Source: Capnocytophaga sp. oral taxon 863 str. F0517
Lineage (GTDB): Bacteria; Bacteroidota; Bacteroidia; Flavobacteriales; Flavobacteriaceae
Direction of reading: 5' to 3'
Assembly: GCF_000466425.1 (NCBI RefSeq)
Contig: NZ_KE992155.1
Location: forward strand, 1 to 64,000
DNA: 64,000 bases
Notes under the pieces: model-generated
Database searches by the model: none
What the model was told of the DNA's origin: nothing
The model's input: the letters and a program-made list of their open reading frames with translations, nothing else
Part shown: in pieces, positions 9,343-17,227 of the stretch
Layout of the letters: every line of letters starts with the position of its first letter
How positions within the stretch are numbered: the first letter of the stretch is position 1
Translations under genes and position numbers: made by a program

Positions 9343-9373
9343 TTGTGAGATTTGGAAAATTTATTTATCTTTG
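9343..9373 (+). promoter_or_regulatory. Promoter of AraC regulator A
   Basis: TTG at 9343-9345 and TATCTTTG at 9366-9373 are separated by 20 bases. The predicted start is near 9380, giving an 80-base leader that carries the direct repeats at 9416-9457. Confidence 0.7.
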
Positions 9374-9397
9374 CTCTAAATAATTAATTTCGTAAGG

Positions 9398-9405
9398 CAA
9401 ACGTA
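9398..9405 (-). promoter_or_regulatory. -7 box of the TonB/DUF4374 operon A
   Basis: On the minus strand this reads TACGTTTG, a TAnnTTTG match. Its -33 region falls in the direct repeats at 9416-9457, and it has no clear TTG. That is the layout expected for an activator-dependent promoter. The box begins 32 bases to the right of the plus-strand box, exactly as in module B. Confidence 0.6.
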
Positions 9406-9415
9406 CGTTTTTTTA

Positions 9416-9457
9416 TTTTAATCTTAATAGCAAAGATTTTAATCTCAATAGCGAATT
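9416..9457 (+). repeat. Two 21-bp direct repeats, candidate AraC operator A
   Basis: Units begin at 9416 and 9437, each starting TTTTAATCTyAATAGCrAA. The period is 21 bp, two turns of DNA. They end one or two bases before the ATG of the regulator and lie just upstream of the divergent minus-strand -7 box. Tandem direct sites spaced by whole turns are typical for AraC/XylS proteins, so this is a likely operator for both genes. That it is an operator is inference. Confidence 0.7.
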
Positions 9458-9458
9458 T

Positions 9459-10451
9459 ATGATGAAGCGATTGACCAAACAAGATATACAGGAACTGAGT
9501 TTAGAGCAGGTAGAGGTACCCTTGGTAAAGAGTGAGGCAGAGATGGGGATCTATTGTGGCCGTCTTGAGGACAAATTAGCAACCTTCACCACCCATGGCA
9601 AGAAGATAGGTAAGCATGCTTATTACAGTTGGCAGGCCGAGGTAAGGGATAATTATTCCTTTGAGGGGCGTATGGCGATCCCCTCAGTACGATTCTATTT
9701 TGTAACTAAGTCTCAAAAAGGGATACATGTGGATATAGATGGGCAGATTTTCACGGCTAAGCAAGGAGAACATAATGTGTTCTTTTGCAAAGATGAATGC
9801 TTTGGGAGAGATATTTTTTTGAAAAATGATACGATGGAAGTGATTACTATAGCCATAAGTGAAGAAGAGTTTGCCCAAATAGCACAGCAATACCCTGATA
9901 GCTTTATGACGATCTATAAGAGATACCAAAGTGAGGACAACTTTCTGCTCAGTCGTCAAGGAGGTTTTCTAACTTCTATGCAGATGCAGACAGTCTTGCA
10001 ACAGCTCAATAATACAGAACTTTTGGGCAATGCAGCAGGGGTATATGCTGACCTTAAAGTATTGGAATTGTTCCTGTTACAGTTTCACCAAATGGACACT
10101 CAGAAATACCAAAACTACCAATATTGTAAGACCCATACGGATATAGATAAGATATATGAGGTAAGTGAGCGGCTTATCCATAACCTACGATACACGCCCT
10201 CTATCAGTGAATTGGCGAGGGAAATAGGGATGAATGAGAAGAAATTATGCTATGGGTTTAAGGAAGTGTTTGGTAATACCATCTTCGGCTATCTGTATGA
10301 TTATAAGATGCAACTTGCCCAACAGCTGTTGCTACAAACAGATAAGTCTGTCAGTGAGATCGCTTTTCAATGTGGCTATGAGCACCTGTCGCATTTTTCT
10401 ACTGCTTTTAAGCGCAAGTTTGGACTAAGTCCACAAGAGATGAGAAGGTAA
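9459..10451 (+). CDS. AraC family transcriptional regulator, PchR-like (module A)
   Basis: This is a 330-residue DNA-binding regulator. The C-terminal about 100 residues are a classic AraC double helix-turn-helix, with ELAREIGMNEKKLCYGFKEV as first HTH and VSEIAFQCGYEHLSHFSTAF plus KRKFGLSPQEMRR as second. The N-terminal ligand-sensing part has no close match I can name, but its shape and its place beside a TonB receptor resemble PchR-type siderophore-sensing activators. It is divergent from the receptor operon. Two start codons are adjacent (ATGATG), and no Shine-Dalgarno is visible because the operator-like repeats run up to the ATG. Its paralogue is at 14284. Confidence 0.93.
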   Translation: MMKRLTKQDIQELSLEQVEVPLVKSEAEMGIYCGRLEDKLATFTTHGKKIGKHAYYSWQAEVRDNYSFEGRMAIPSVRFYFVTKSQKGIHVDIDGQIFTAKQGEHNVFFCKDECFGRDIFLKNDTMEVITIAISEEEFAQIAQQYPDSFMTIYKRYQSEDNFLLSRQGGFLTSMQMQTVLQQLNNTELLGNAAGVYADLKVLELFLLQFHQMDTQKYQNYQYCKTHTDIDKIYEVSERLIHNLRYTPSISELAREIGMNEKKLCYGFKEVFGNTIFGYLYDYKMQLAQQLLLQTDKSVSEIAFQCGYEHLSHFSTAFKRKFGLSPQEMRR

Positions 10452-10490
10452 AATGTACCCATGCAGATAAAATTAACATGGGTACATTTT
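10450..10490. terminator. Bidirectional terminator between the two modules
   Basis: A perfect 14-bp stem, AAAATGTACCCATG paired with CATGGGTACATTTT, surrounds a 13-base loop (10464-10476). The regulator A stop codon lies in its left arm and the DUF4374 B gene ends at 10497, so it serves convergent genes. Confidence 0.85.
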
Positions 10491-10496
10491 AGTCTA

Positions 10497-11723
10497 TTAT
10501 TCAAAAGCATGGAAATAAGCGGGGTTTCCTTGAGTACTAAGGAGTTGTTGAACAGCTCCTGTAGCAGGATCAAAGGAGAACAAACCTACCTTATCGGTTC
10601 CGAAAGCGGCAAAGACTGCCTTATTTTCCAGTTTGCCAATAGCTATACTGTGTCCGTCGCTGAAAGGAATACCATCTATCTTCTTTATAGTTTTAGCACT
10701 AAGGTCAATGATAACAGCCATGACATTTTTGGCTATATAAGGATTTTGTTCATTTAGTTCACGAATACCTACATAGGCTGCTACTTTGTTGTTGCCTATA
10801 TATTGTGTATTAATGACAGTGGCTGCCTTATGCTCATAGCCTTCGATGGGAGTAGTGGAAATATCCCATGACCTATTGGTGTCAAAATCTGTAGTTCCCT
10901 TAGGAATACAGAGGAAGCCACACTTGGTATTGGCAGGATTGTATCCAAAATATCCTGAAGTAGCTATATAGAGGTCGCCCGCTTCGTTAGTAAACATCAT
11001 ACCGCTATGTGGAGCCATAGAACGGGTAGGATAGATGAGTCCAGAGGTCTTCTCTGAAGCTATTTTTTCAACTTTATCGGTTTGGACATCGATGATAGCT
11101 ACATCACTTTGTGGATAATCAGCATAGGGAGCACTTGCATTAGGATCTATTTGGTTAAGAGATAAGTAGTATTTACCATCTCGCACGAATCCCATAGCAG
11201 GATCCGCACTGTTATCTCCATGGGCATACTCTTGGAGGGCAATTTCTCCTGTTTTTTTCATAGTTTGTGGATTGATAATCCATACTACTCCTTGAGTATA
11301 GAGCGGCATATAGGCTTTGGTATCACTTACTTTTTCTAGGTGTCCGACAAAGGAACCTACAGGAGTAGGAAGGCTGGCTCCTTTATTGAGCTTTTTAGCA
11401 GTAGGATCATATACCCAATGGGTAACATTTGTCCCTTTCATCAAGTCAAAGATATAGACGTCTTTGCCTATCACTTGTACACAGGAGGCGAACTCTAATT
11501 GTTCGGCATTATCATTGGTGATAGCTCCAGATAATTTTTGGAATACTTGTACATAGGAGCTTCCACTCATACCATCAGGGTTTTTCACTGTGGTTTCCAA
11601 TAGGAAATCTCCTGTGTACTCCTTGCCCTCTGGAGTAGGTGCAGGTGTTGGTTCATCATCTTTTTTGCAAGCGGTGCTTAGTACAGCGCAAGCACATAGG
11701 GTTAAGAGAATTTTTGAATACAT
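10497..11723 (-). CDS. DUF4374 domain lipoprotein (module B)
   Basis: This is a 408-residue paralogue of the protein at 5685-6929, with the same signal peptide, lipobox Cys 19 and beta-propeller-like strand pattern (for example VSDTKAYMPLY and DLSAKTIKKIDGIPFSDG). The differences are concentrated in the loops and in the stretch after the tether. That would fit a changed ligand. It lies 26 bases downstream of TonB receptor B and should be co-transcribed. No methyltransferase gene follows here, and the operon ends at the shared hairpin at 10450-10490. Confidence 0.85.
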   Translation of the reverse strand: MYSKILLTLCACAVLSTACKKDDEPTPAPTPEGKEYTGDFLLETTVKNPDGMSGSSYVQVFQKLSGAITNDNAEQLEFASCVQVIGKDVYIFDLMKGTNVTHWVYDPTAKKLNKGASLPTPVGSFVGHLEKVSDTKAYMPLYTQGVVWIINPQTMKKTGEIALQEYAHGDNSADPAMGFVRDGKYYLSLNQIDPNASAPYADYPQSDVAIIDVQTDKVEKIASEKTSGLIYPTRSMAPHSGMMFTNEAGDLYIATSGYFGYNPANTKCGFLCIPKGTTDFDTNRSWDISTTPIEGYEHKAATVINTQYIGNNKVAAYVGIRELNEQNPYIAKNVMAVIIDLSAKTIKKIDGIPFSDGHSIAIGKLENKAVFAAFGTDKVGLFSFDPATGAVQQLLSTQGNPAYFHAFE

Positions 11724-11749
11724 AATAATATGATTTTTTAGTTAATTTC

Positions 11750-14074
11750 TTAGAATATAAGGCGGAGCTTGACCCCTCCGTTGATCCCTGGAAGCGGTTT
11801 ATTGAACTCGGTAACTACTTTTTGGTTGGTAAGGTTGCGTATTTTTCCTGAAATAAAGAGTTTGTTGTTGAAAAAACTATGCTCAAAGCCCAAATCAAAG
11901 GTCATACTGCGGGGAATACGGCGCTTTTCTCGCTTGGTTATCTCAAAATCATAGTAATATTCTTCTACAAAGGCATAATCTAAGAAGATACGGGTGTTCT
12001 GTCCTGTACCACCCAAGAGGTTTTCTCGGTGAAACTCTACTCCCATATTGCTCATAAGGTAGGGAATATTGGGCATACGCTTGTCCTTAGTAGGGTTGGG
12101 TACACTACTGTTAGTCTCATACTTGCGAACATCTCTCAGGTCTTGGTAGGTCGTATTCACATAGGCATATAAACAAGGGAGTATATCGGCTTTGGCTTCG
12201 AACTCTACCCCTAAGGTACGCATCTGACCGAAGTTTTGATACTGGGCTCCTATAACCCCTGCGGTATATCGAATCATATCTTTCAGATACATATAAAAGA
12301 AGTTGAGTTCCACTTGGGCATTGGTAGGGTGCTTGCCAACCAAATCAAAGAGACAGCCAACATTGACACTGGTATTGTGTTCGGGGAGCAAATTCCCACT
12401 GGGTACTACAGCGATACCATCACCTAAGAGTTCCGTTTCAGAGGGTATACGGACATCATACCCTACCGAGAATTTTCCCATTAAGGAAGGAAGAAAGCGA
12501 TAACGCATAGCATCATTGATACCGAAATCCTTTTTGTTCAAGTCTACATCATATTGTCCTGGTACGAAAAGATGAGCCATTTGGGTATGCATGGTATAAA
12601 GATAGTAGCGCCCCGTAAGGGAGTTGAGGAACTTGTCGTCCGAAGAACGGAAGTCATAGGTAAGCCCACCGACCCAACTGAGCATATGAGAATCAAAATT
12701 CACTTGCTTACCTAAGCTCATTTGCTTGAGTTCGTCCTTGGGTTTTCCCTTAGCAAAGGCCAGTACCGAATTGAAATTAAGCGAGTGCTGCTGGTTTATC
12801 AAATACTCCAAGTTGGTTTTATTGCCAATGGTAAGTTTTTGGTCATCGGAATCAGAAGGGTATCTATAGCCTGCTTCCCCTCCATAGCGAGAAGCTGTGG
12901 GGTAGGAGGAGCCATCCCATTCGTAACGACGGGTGGCTTTGTCTATAAAATTCATTTGAGTGAGTGCTGTTACATTGAGCATATCAAGGTTAAGCCCATC
13001 CCAAAGGAAATGATTCTTTTGGAGTTTGATAGGCAATCCGACCACAAAGGAACGGCTATGTGCCTGACGAATATCATACTCTATTCCTTGTATTTCTTTG
13101 TAGGTTCTTATGGTAACAGCTTCTATTTCTACCTTATCAAACCACCATTTTTTAGCTTCAAGCCCAGCACTTGCCAATATTTTTTGATATTTGTCATGGT
13201 TACGGGTCAGGCGCAAGCCCTCGCGATAGGGAGAGTCAAAAGAATAATTGTTATCTGAGGTGGTATAGCCCCCTCCAATGCCAAAGGTAAGTCCCTTATC
13301 CTTGAGATTGCGCTTGAAGATGGCTTGTACCTTATGGGTATTATAAGACTCGAGGCCGTAACTGAGGTCTGCATATTTATCAGGATATTCGCGAGTTACA
13401 ATATTGACCGCCCCACCAAGGGAAGACCCACCGAGTCGGGCAGGTACCACTCCCTTATAGATCTCGATACGGTCAATCATATCCACAGGAATATCGTTGT
13501 AGTCAATATAATCTGTTTGATCGGTCATAGGTACTTCGTCTATAAAAAAACCGATACGCTTACCCTCCAAGCCACGGACAGAAAGGCGAGAGCTACTACC
13601 TACCCCTCCAGAGGAACGGATGGTAACCCCTACGGTCTTGACCAATATATCTTGTACGCTGCTGACGGTACCTCGCATATTGGACAAGTCAATCACCGTA
13701 ACAGGCATGGCTTCTTCTTTCTTTTGGTGAGCAATGGTCTTGGCAGTGAATACCACTTCGCCTATTTCCTGCTTCTCAGGGGTAAGCGCTATATTTTGCT
13801 TGGTATCTCCACTAATAGTAATTTTTTTACTAATACTCTGGTAGCCAAGATAATAGAAGCCTATGGTGTAGCTTCCCTTAGGTAGAGACAATGAGTAGAA
13901 TCCCTTTTCATTGGTAGTGGTTCCCTTTCCTGTTTCCTTGATGATAATCTCGGCATTGATTAAGGGGTCTCCTGTGCTCTTATCTACAATTCTCCCTGAA
14001 AGCATTCCTTTATTTTGTGCGAAGCTAAGGGAAGAAAAAAAGAGTAATAGATAAAAAAACTTCTTAACTGACAT
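11750..14074 (-). CDS. TonB-dependent outer membrane receptor (module B)
   Basis: This is a 774-residue paralogue of the receptor at 6953, with the same domain order: signal peptide (to about SFAQN), regulatory-like domain, plug with IRSSGGVGSSSRLSVRG, and barrel ending KLRLIF. The plug region is almost identical to that of copy A. Most substitutions are in the barrel and in the N-terminal domain, so the two receptors may recognise related ligands or different forms of one ligand. It is divergent from AraC regulator B. Confidence 0.95.
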   Translation of the reverse strand: MSVKKFFYLLLFFSSLSFAQNKGMLSGRIVDKSTGDPLINAEIIIKETGKGTTTNEKGFYSLSLPKGSYTIGFYYLGYQSISKKITISGDTKQNIALTPEKQEIGEVVFTAKTIAHQKKEEAMPVTVIDLSNMRGTVSSVQDILVKTVGVTIRSSGGVGSSSRLSVRGLEGKRIGFFIDEVPMTDQTDYIDYNDIPVDMIDRIEIYKGVVPARLGGSSLGGAVNIVTREYPDKYADLSYGLESYNTHKVQAIFKRNLKDKGLTFGIGGGYTTSDNNYSFDSPYREGLRLTRNHDKYQKILASAGLEAKKWWFDKVEIEAVTIRTYKEIQGIEYDIRQAHSRSFVVGLPIKLQKNHFLWDGLNLDMLNVTALTQMNFIDKATRRYEWDGSSYPTASRYGGEAGYRYPSDSDDQKLTIGNKTNLEYLINQQHSLNFNSVLAFAKGKPKDELKQMSLGKQVNFDSHMLSWVGGLTYDFRSSDDKFLNSLTGRYYLYTMHTQMAHLFVPGQYDVDLNKKDFGINDAMRYRFLPSLMGKFSVGYDVRIPSETELLGDGIAVVPSGNLLPEHNTSVNVGCLFDLVGKHPTNAQVELNFFYMYLKDMIRYTAGVIGAQYQNFGQMRTLGVEFEAKADILPCLYAYVNTTYQDLRDVRKYETNSSVPNPTKDKRMPNIPYLMSNMGVEFHRENLLGGTGQNTRIFLDYAFVEEYYYDFEITKREKRRIPRSMTFDLGFEHSFFNNKLFISGKIRNLTNQKVVTEFNKPLPGINGGVKLRLIF

Positions 14075-14137
14075 AAATGTAATGAGTTGATTAATTGTGT
14101 TTTAGTTTATTTAGTCTTGTTAAATAATAAAAAAGAC

Positions 14138-14168
14138 TTGTGAGATTTAAAATGATTATTTATTTTTG
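14138..14168 (+). promoter_or_regulatory. Promoter of AraC regulator B
   Basis: TTG at 14138-14140 and TATTTTTG at 14161-14168 are separated by 20 bases. The layout is the same as at 9343-9373. Confidence 0.65.
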
Positions 14169-14192
14169 TTCTGAGTATCAAGGTTAAGTATG

Positions 14193-14200
14193 CAAATTTA
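14193..14200 (-). promoter_or_regulatory. -7 box of the TonB/DUF4374 operon B
   Basis: On the minus strand this reads TAAATTTG, matching TAnnTTTG. It begins 32 bases right of the plus-strand box, as in module A. The direct repeats begin 20 bases upstream of it, against 10 bases in module A, about one helical turn more. Confidence 0.6.
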
Positions 14201-14220
14201 CATCTAATATACTTAATTTA

Positions 14221-14280
14221 TTTTAATCTCAATAGCGAAAATTTTAATCTCAATAGCAGAATTTTAATCTCAATAGCAAA
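14221..14280 (+). repeat. Three 20-21-bp direct repeats, candidate AraC operator B
   Basis: Units begin at 14221, 14242 and 14262, each starting TTTTAATCTCAATAGC. The third ends just before the ATG. Module A has two units. The extra unit could come from slippage or unequal exchange between the modules. Confidence 0.75.
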
Positions 14281-14283
14281 TTT

Positions 14284-15276
14284 ATGATGAAGCGATTAAC
14301 AGCAGAAGACTTGCAGGAGTTGACTATAGAACAAGAAGCACCTTTGATAAAGGATGAGAGGGAAATGGAGCGCTATTATGGGTGTCTTCAGAACGATATA
14401 GTTACCTTTGTAACTTGTGGTAAGCAGATAGGTAAGCATACCTATTATAATTGGCAAGCTCAGATAAAGGAAAATTACTCCTTTGAGGGGCGAATGTCAA
14501 TTCCTTCGGTACGATTTCATTTTGCTATCAAATCTAGAAAGAAATCATGTGTGGATGTAGCAGGGCAGTTAGTTTCTGCCAATCAAGGAGAGCACAATGT
14601 TTTTTTCTGTAAGGAGGAATGTTCAGGGAAGGATATTTTTATCAAAAATGATAATTTAGAAATAATTACAATTGCAATAAGTGAAGCGGAGTTTGCTCAA
14701 ATGGCGCAGCAATACCCTGATAGTTTTATGGTCATCTATGAGCGATACCAGAGAGGAGGAAGTTTCTTGCTCAATCCTTATGGCTGTTATTGTACTCCTG
14801 TTCAAATGCAAACTATCTTGCAACAACTCAATAATACAGAACTTTTGGGCAATGCCGCAGGGGTATATGCCGACTTGAAAGTGCTGGAATTGTTCCTATT
14901 GCAGTTCCACCTGTTGAACACTCAGAAGTACCAAAACTACCAATATTGTAAGACCCACACCGATATAGATAAGATACATCAGGCAAGCGAGCTGATTATT
15001 CACGATTTGCAGCATACTCCCTCTATCTCAGAACTGGCAAAAGGAGTAGGTATGAATGAGAAGAAATTGTGCTATGGATTTAAGGAGGTTTTTGGCAATA
15101 CCATCTTCGGCTATCTCTATGATTATAAAATGAATCTCGCCCGACAATTGTTACTACATACCGATAAGTCTATAGGTGAAATAGCACTTCAATGTGGCTA
15201 TGAGCATCTGTCGCACTTTTCTAGCGCTTTCAAACGCAAGTTTGGTCGTAGCCCGCAGGGGGTAAGGGGGAACTAA
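14284..15276 (+). CDS. AraC family transcriptional regulator, PchR-like (module B)
   Basis: This is a 330-residue paralogue of the regulator at 9459, with an intact C-terminal AraC HTH pair (ELAKGVGMNEKKLCYGFKEV and IGEIALQCGYEHLSHFSSAF). The block around residues 185-225 is nearly identical to copy A, while the presumed sensing region (residues 1-160) differs more. That would fit response to a different inducer. The HTHs are so alike that cross-regulation of both receptor operons is plausible. It ends one base before the convergent gene at 15278. Confidence 0.93.
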   Translation: MMKRLTAEDLQELTIEQEAPLIKDEREMERYYGCLQNDIVTFVTCGKQIGKHTYYNWQAQIKENYSFEGRMSIPSVRFHFAIKSRKKSCVDVAGQLVSANQGEHNVFFCKEECSGKDIFIKNDNLEIITIAISEAEFAQMAQQYPDSFMVIYERYQRGGSFLLNPYGCYCTPVQMQTILQQLNNTELLGNAAGVYADLKVLELFLLQFHLLNTQKYQNYQYCKTHTDIDKIHQASELIIHDLQHTPSISELAKGVGMNEKKLCYGFKEVFGNTIFGYLYDYKMNLARQLLLHTDKSIGEIALQCGYEHLSHFSSAFKRKFGRSPQGVRGN

Positions 15277-15277
15277 A

Positions 15278-15685
15278 TTACCAAGGAGCTTTGGCTAAGA
15301 AAGTAAGTCGGATAAAGGTGATAACCGTCTCAGGGGTAATGGTAAGGTGAGCATCCAAGGCTTTGACTTCCTCGTCATCTACAAAGACAGCAAAGAGTCC
15401 ATCGGTAAAGGCAAGGAAAGCAGTGTCCAAGGCCACAGTGAGGTCGGCCAAGGTTCTATTTTCCTTATCCCCAAAGGTGATTTTTCCCTCTTGGGCTTGC
15501 TCCCCTATTTCTTGGGCAGAGAGGAAAGGAATAAGAGAAGTATCCTCTCTCGAATCATTAAAGCGCCTTACTTCACTCTTGACACACTCCGAGATCAGCT
15601 CTCGGAGCGTTTCAGGCTGCTTTTCTAAGGTTACTTCAATGATTTTAATTTTCTTCTTGCCTAATTTTTTGAGTTGTATCTGCAT
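15278..15685 (-). CDS. Hypothetical protein
   Basis: I do not recognise this 135-residue protein. It starts with a basic segment (QLKKLGKKKIKIIEV), then is acidic, and ends in a hydrophobic strand (ETVITFIRLTFLAKAPW). There is no signal peptide. It looks like a small soluble alpha/beta protein. It lies 12 bases downstream of the membrane protein at 15698 and probably shares its transcript. Confidence 0.7.
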   Translation of the reverse strand: MQIQLKKLGKKKIKIIEVTLEKQPETLRELISECVKSEVRRFNDSREDTSLIPFLSAQEIGEQAQEGKITFGDKENRTLADLTVALDTAFLAFTDGLFAVFVDDEEVKALDAHLTITPETVITFIRLTFLAKAPW

Positions 15686-15697
15686 GGGCTATGCGAT

Positions 15698-15937
15698 TTA
15701 GAATTGGCGTATTCCCTTGAGGAATATCCAGCGCATCAGGAGTACCTCCTTGCCTTTCTCATCATCCTCATAAGCAGCAAAGCGCGGAGAGAGTACGATA
15801 GCCAAGCCTCCTGTTATAATAAAGGTAATGAGATAGGGAAGCTGAGGAAAACAATAGAGGATTCCTAAGCGAATTAAGAGAAACAACGCTCCAAAACAGA
15901 GGAAGTTGAATAAAAAAGCGCGTATTTTGGCCGACAT
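15698..15937 (-). CDS. Small two-helix membrane protein
   Basis: This 79-residue protein has two hydrophobic segments, about residues 7-28 and 33-48, a charged linker EDDEKGKE, and a basic C-terminus. No family is recognised. It lies between the frameshifted mini-lipoprotein and the hypothetical gene at 15278, all on the minus strand downstream of accA. Confidence 0.6.
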   Translation of the reverse strand: MSAKIRAFLFNFLCFGALFLLIRLGILYCFPQLPYLITFIITGGLAIVLSPRFAAYEDDEKGKEVLLMRWIFLKGIRQF

Positions 15938-15952
15938 AGATAGGGGATTAGG

Positions 15953-16061
15953 TTAGCATCTTCTGCCATGAGGGCAGGCAAATCCTTGAAAAGCCCCACA
16001 GCTACTGGCCAATAGCCCTAAAGAAAGGGCTATACATACAATTTTAAACCAATGCTTCATT
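15953..16061 (-). pseudogene. Frameshifted mini-lipoprotein
   Basis: An ATG at 16061 on the minus strand starts a signal peptide (MKHWFKIVCIALS). At the run of four A bases at 16020-16023 the frame must change by one base to continue as LGLLASSCGAFQGF and then ACPHGRRC before a TAA at 15953-15955. The joined product would be a 35-residue lipoprotein with lipobox ASSC. Without the shift the frame ends after a few more residues. It is either a pseudogene, a sequencing error in the A run, or a slippage-regulated gene. It begins 11 bases after the accA stop. Confidence 0.45.
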
Positions 16062-16071
16062 CTTATAATTG

Positions 16072-17022
16072 TTATTTATAAACACCATAGCTGGTGTATT
16101 TGTCCATTCTTTTTTCAATGAGTTTTTCTACCGAAAGTTTAGAAAGTTTCTTGTAGGTCTCTTCAATAGCTTTTTTGACACTTTCAAAAACGGCCTCTCT
16201 GTTTCGGTGCGCACCTCCAAGAGGTTCTTTGATAATATCGTCAATGAGGCCATTGGCTTTCATATCTTTAGCGGTAAGTTTGAGTGCATCGGCGGCACGC
16301 TCCTTATACTCCCAAGTACGCCAAAGAATAGAGGAGCAAGACTCTGGAGAAATTACAGAATACCAAGTGTTCTCCAACATAAAAACCTTGTCTCCAACCC
16401 CTATACCGAGCGCACCTCCCGAGGCGCCTTCTCCTATGATAAAGACGATGATGGGCACTTGTAAGCGGGACATTTCCAATAGGTTACGAGCGATAGCCTC
16501 TCCCTGTCCACGCTCCTCAGCCTCAATACCAGGATAGGCTCCAGGGGTATCGATAAAGGTAACTACAGGCAAGTTGAACTTTTCGGCCGACTTCATCAGG
16601 CGTAAGGCCTTGCGGTAGCCTTCAGGATTGGGCATCCCAAAGTTGCGATACTGGCGGCTCTTGGTATTGTTTCCTTTTTGCTGACCGATAAACATATAGG
16701 ACTGATCGCCTATTTTTCCTAATCCCCCGATCATAGCCTTGTCATCCCCTACGGTACGGTCGCCATGGAGTTCGATAAAGGTATCTCCACAGAGGGCATG
16801 GATATAGTCGAGCGCATAAGGGCGGTCGATATGTCTGGATACTTGTACACGTTGCCAAGGAGTAAGATTCTCATAGATATCCTTTTTGACCTGTTCCAAA
16901 CGCTTGTTTAGCTTTTTGCAGGTATCAGAGACATCTACATTACTTTCATTTCCAAGGGCAATACATTTATCTAATTGTTCTTCAAGTTCCTTGATAGGTA
17001 GCTCAAAATCTAAATATTCCAT
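16072..17022 (-). CDS. accA: Acetyl-CoA carboxylase carboxyltransferase subunit alpha
   Basis: This is the alpha subunit of the carboxyltransferase half of acetyl-CoA carboxylase, which makes malonyl-CoA, the first step of fatty acid synthesis. It acts in the cytoplasm with AccD. The 316 residues are the normal size. The N-terminal coiled helix ([14 protein letters not shown]) and crotonase-like core motifs are present ([20 protein letters not shown] at about residue 160, [20 protein letters not shown], and [15 protein letters not shown]). It has its own promoter and may read through into the small genes downstream. Confidence 0.98.
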   Translation of the reverse strand: MEYLDFELPIKELEEQLDKCIALGNESNVDVSDTCKKLNKRLEQVKKDIYENLTPWQRVQVSRHIDRPYALDYIHALCGDTFIELHGDRTVGDDKAMIGGLGKIGDQSYMFIGQQKGNNTKSRQYRNFGMPNPEGYRKALRLMKSAEKFNLPVVTFIDTPGAYPGIEAEERGQGEAIARNLLEMSRLQVPIIVFIIGEGASGGALGIGVGDKVFMLENTWYSVISPESCSSILWRTWEYKERAADALKLTAKDMKANGLIDDIIKEPLGGAHRNREAVFESVKKAIEETYKKLSKLSVEKLIEKRMDKYTSYGVYK

Positions 17023-17073
17023 ATCTTTTTGTTTGATTTGAAGTGGCTATAATAGCTACTGTATTTAGCGGGG

Positions 17074-17105
17074 CAAATGTACGTATTTTTTCTAAGAAAT
17101 GCAAA
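17074..17105 (-). promoter_or_regulatory. Promoter of accA
   Basis: On the minus strand TTTG (17105-17102) and TACATTTG (17081-17074) are separated by 20 bases, a near-perfect Bacteroidetes promoter. The ATG follows about 50 bases downstream. Confidence 0.75.
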
Positions 17106-17189
17106 TGAGTTTTTAGGACACTTTTTGAACACCTTCCTCTCTTTAAAGTAGTGGAAGGGTAAAGATTTTCAAATCTACTAATTTTTTTG

Positions 17190-17197
17190 TACTTTTG
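17190..17197 (+). promoter_or_regulatory. -7 box of the YigZ-family gene
   Basis: TACTTTTG matches TAnnTTTG. It overlaps the upstream ATG at 17195, which rules that codon out as the translation start and supports the ATG at 17228. Confidence 0.7.
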
Positions 17198-17227
17198 CCT
17201 CGTATAATAGGTAGCTTTTCACTTCCC

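Larger units (their letters stand above)
5685..15276. repeat. Tandemly duplicated three-gene siderophore-type module
   Basis: Module A is 5685-10451 and module B is 10497-15276. Each holds, in the same order and orientation, a DUF4374 lipoprotein (-), a TonB receptor (-) and a divergent AraC regulator (+). Paralogous proteins are closely similar over their whole length, including signal peptides, and the regulators share long identical blocks near their C-termini. The shared intergenic promoter and repeat layout shows that the regulatory region was copied too. Confidence 0.9.

Noticed and set aside
12722..13885. Long frames of 178 and 186 codons antisense to TonB receptor B
   Set aside because: They mirror the codon pattern of the receptor on the other strand, have no promoter and no recognisable domains.
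14221..14280. Short direct repeats considered as a mini CRISPR array
   Set aside because: The repeats are nearly contiguous with 2-5-base gaps, so there are no spacers. No cas genes are nearby. An operator fits better.
17195..17227. N-terminal extension of the YigZ-family protein
   Set aside because: The ATG overlaps the TACTTTTG box and the extension is not family-like.
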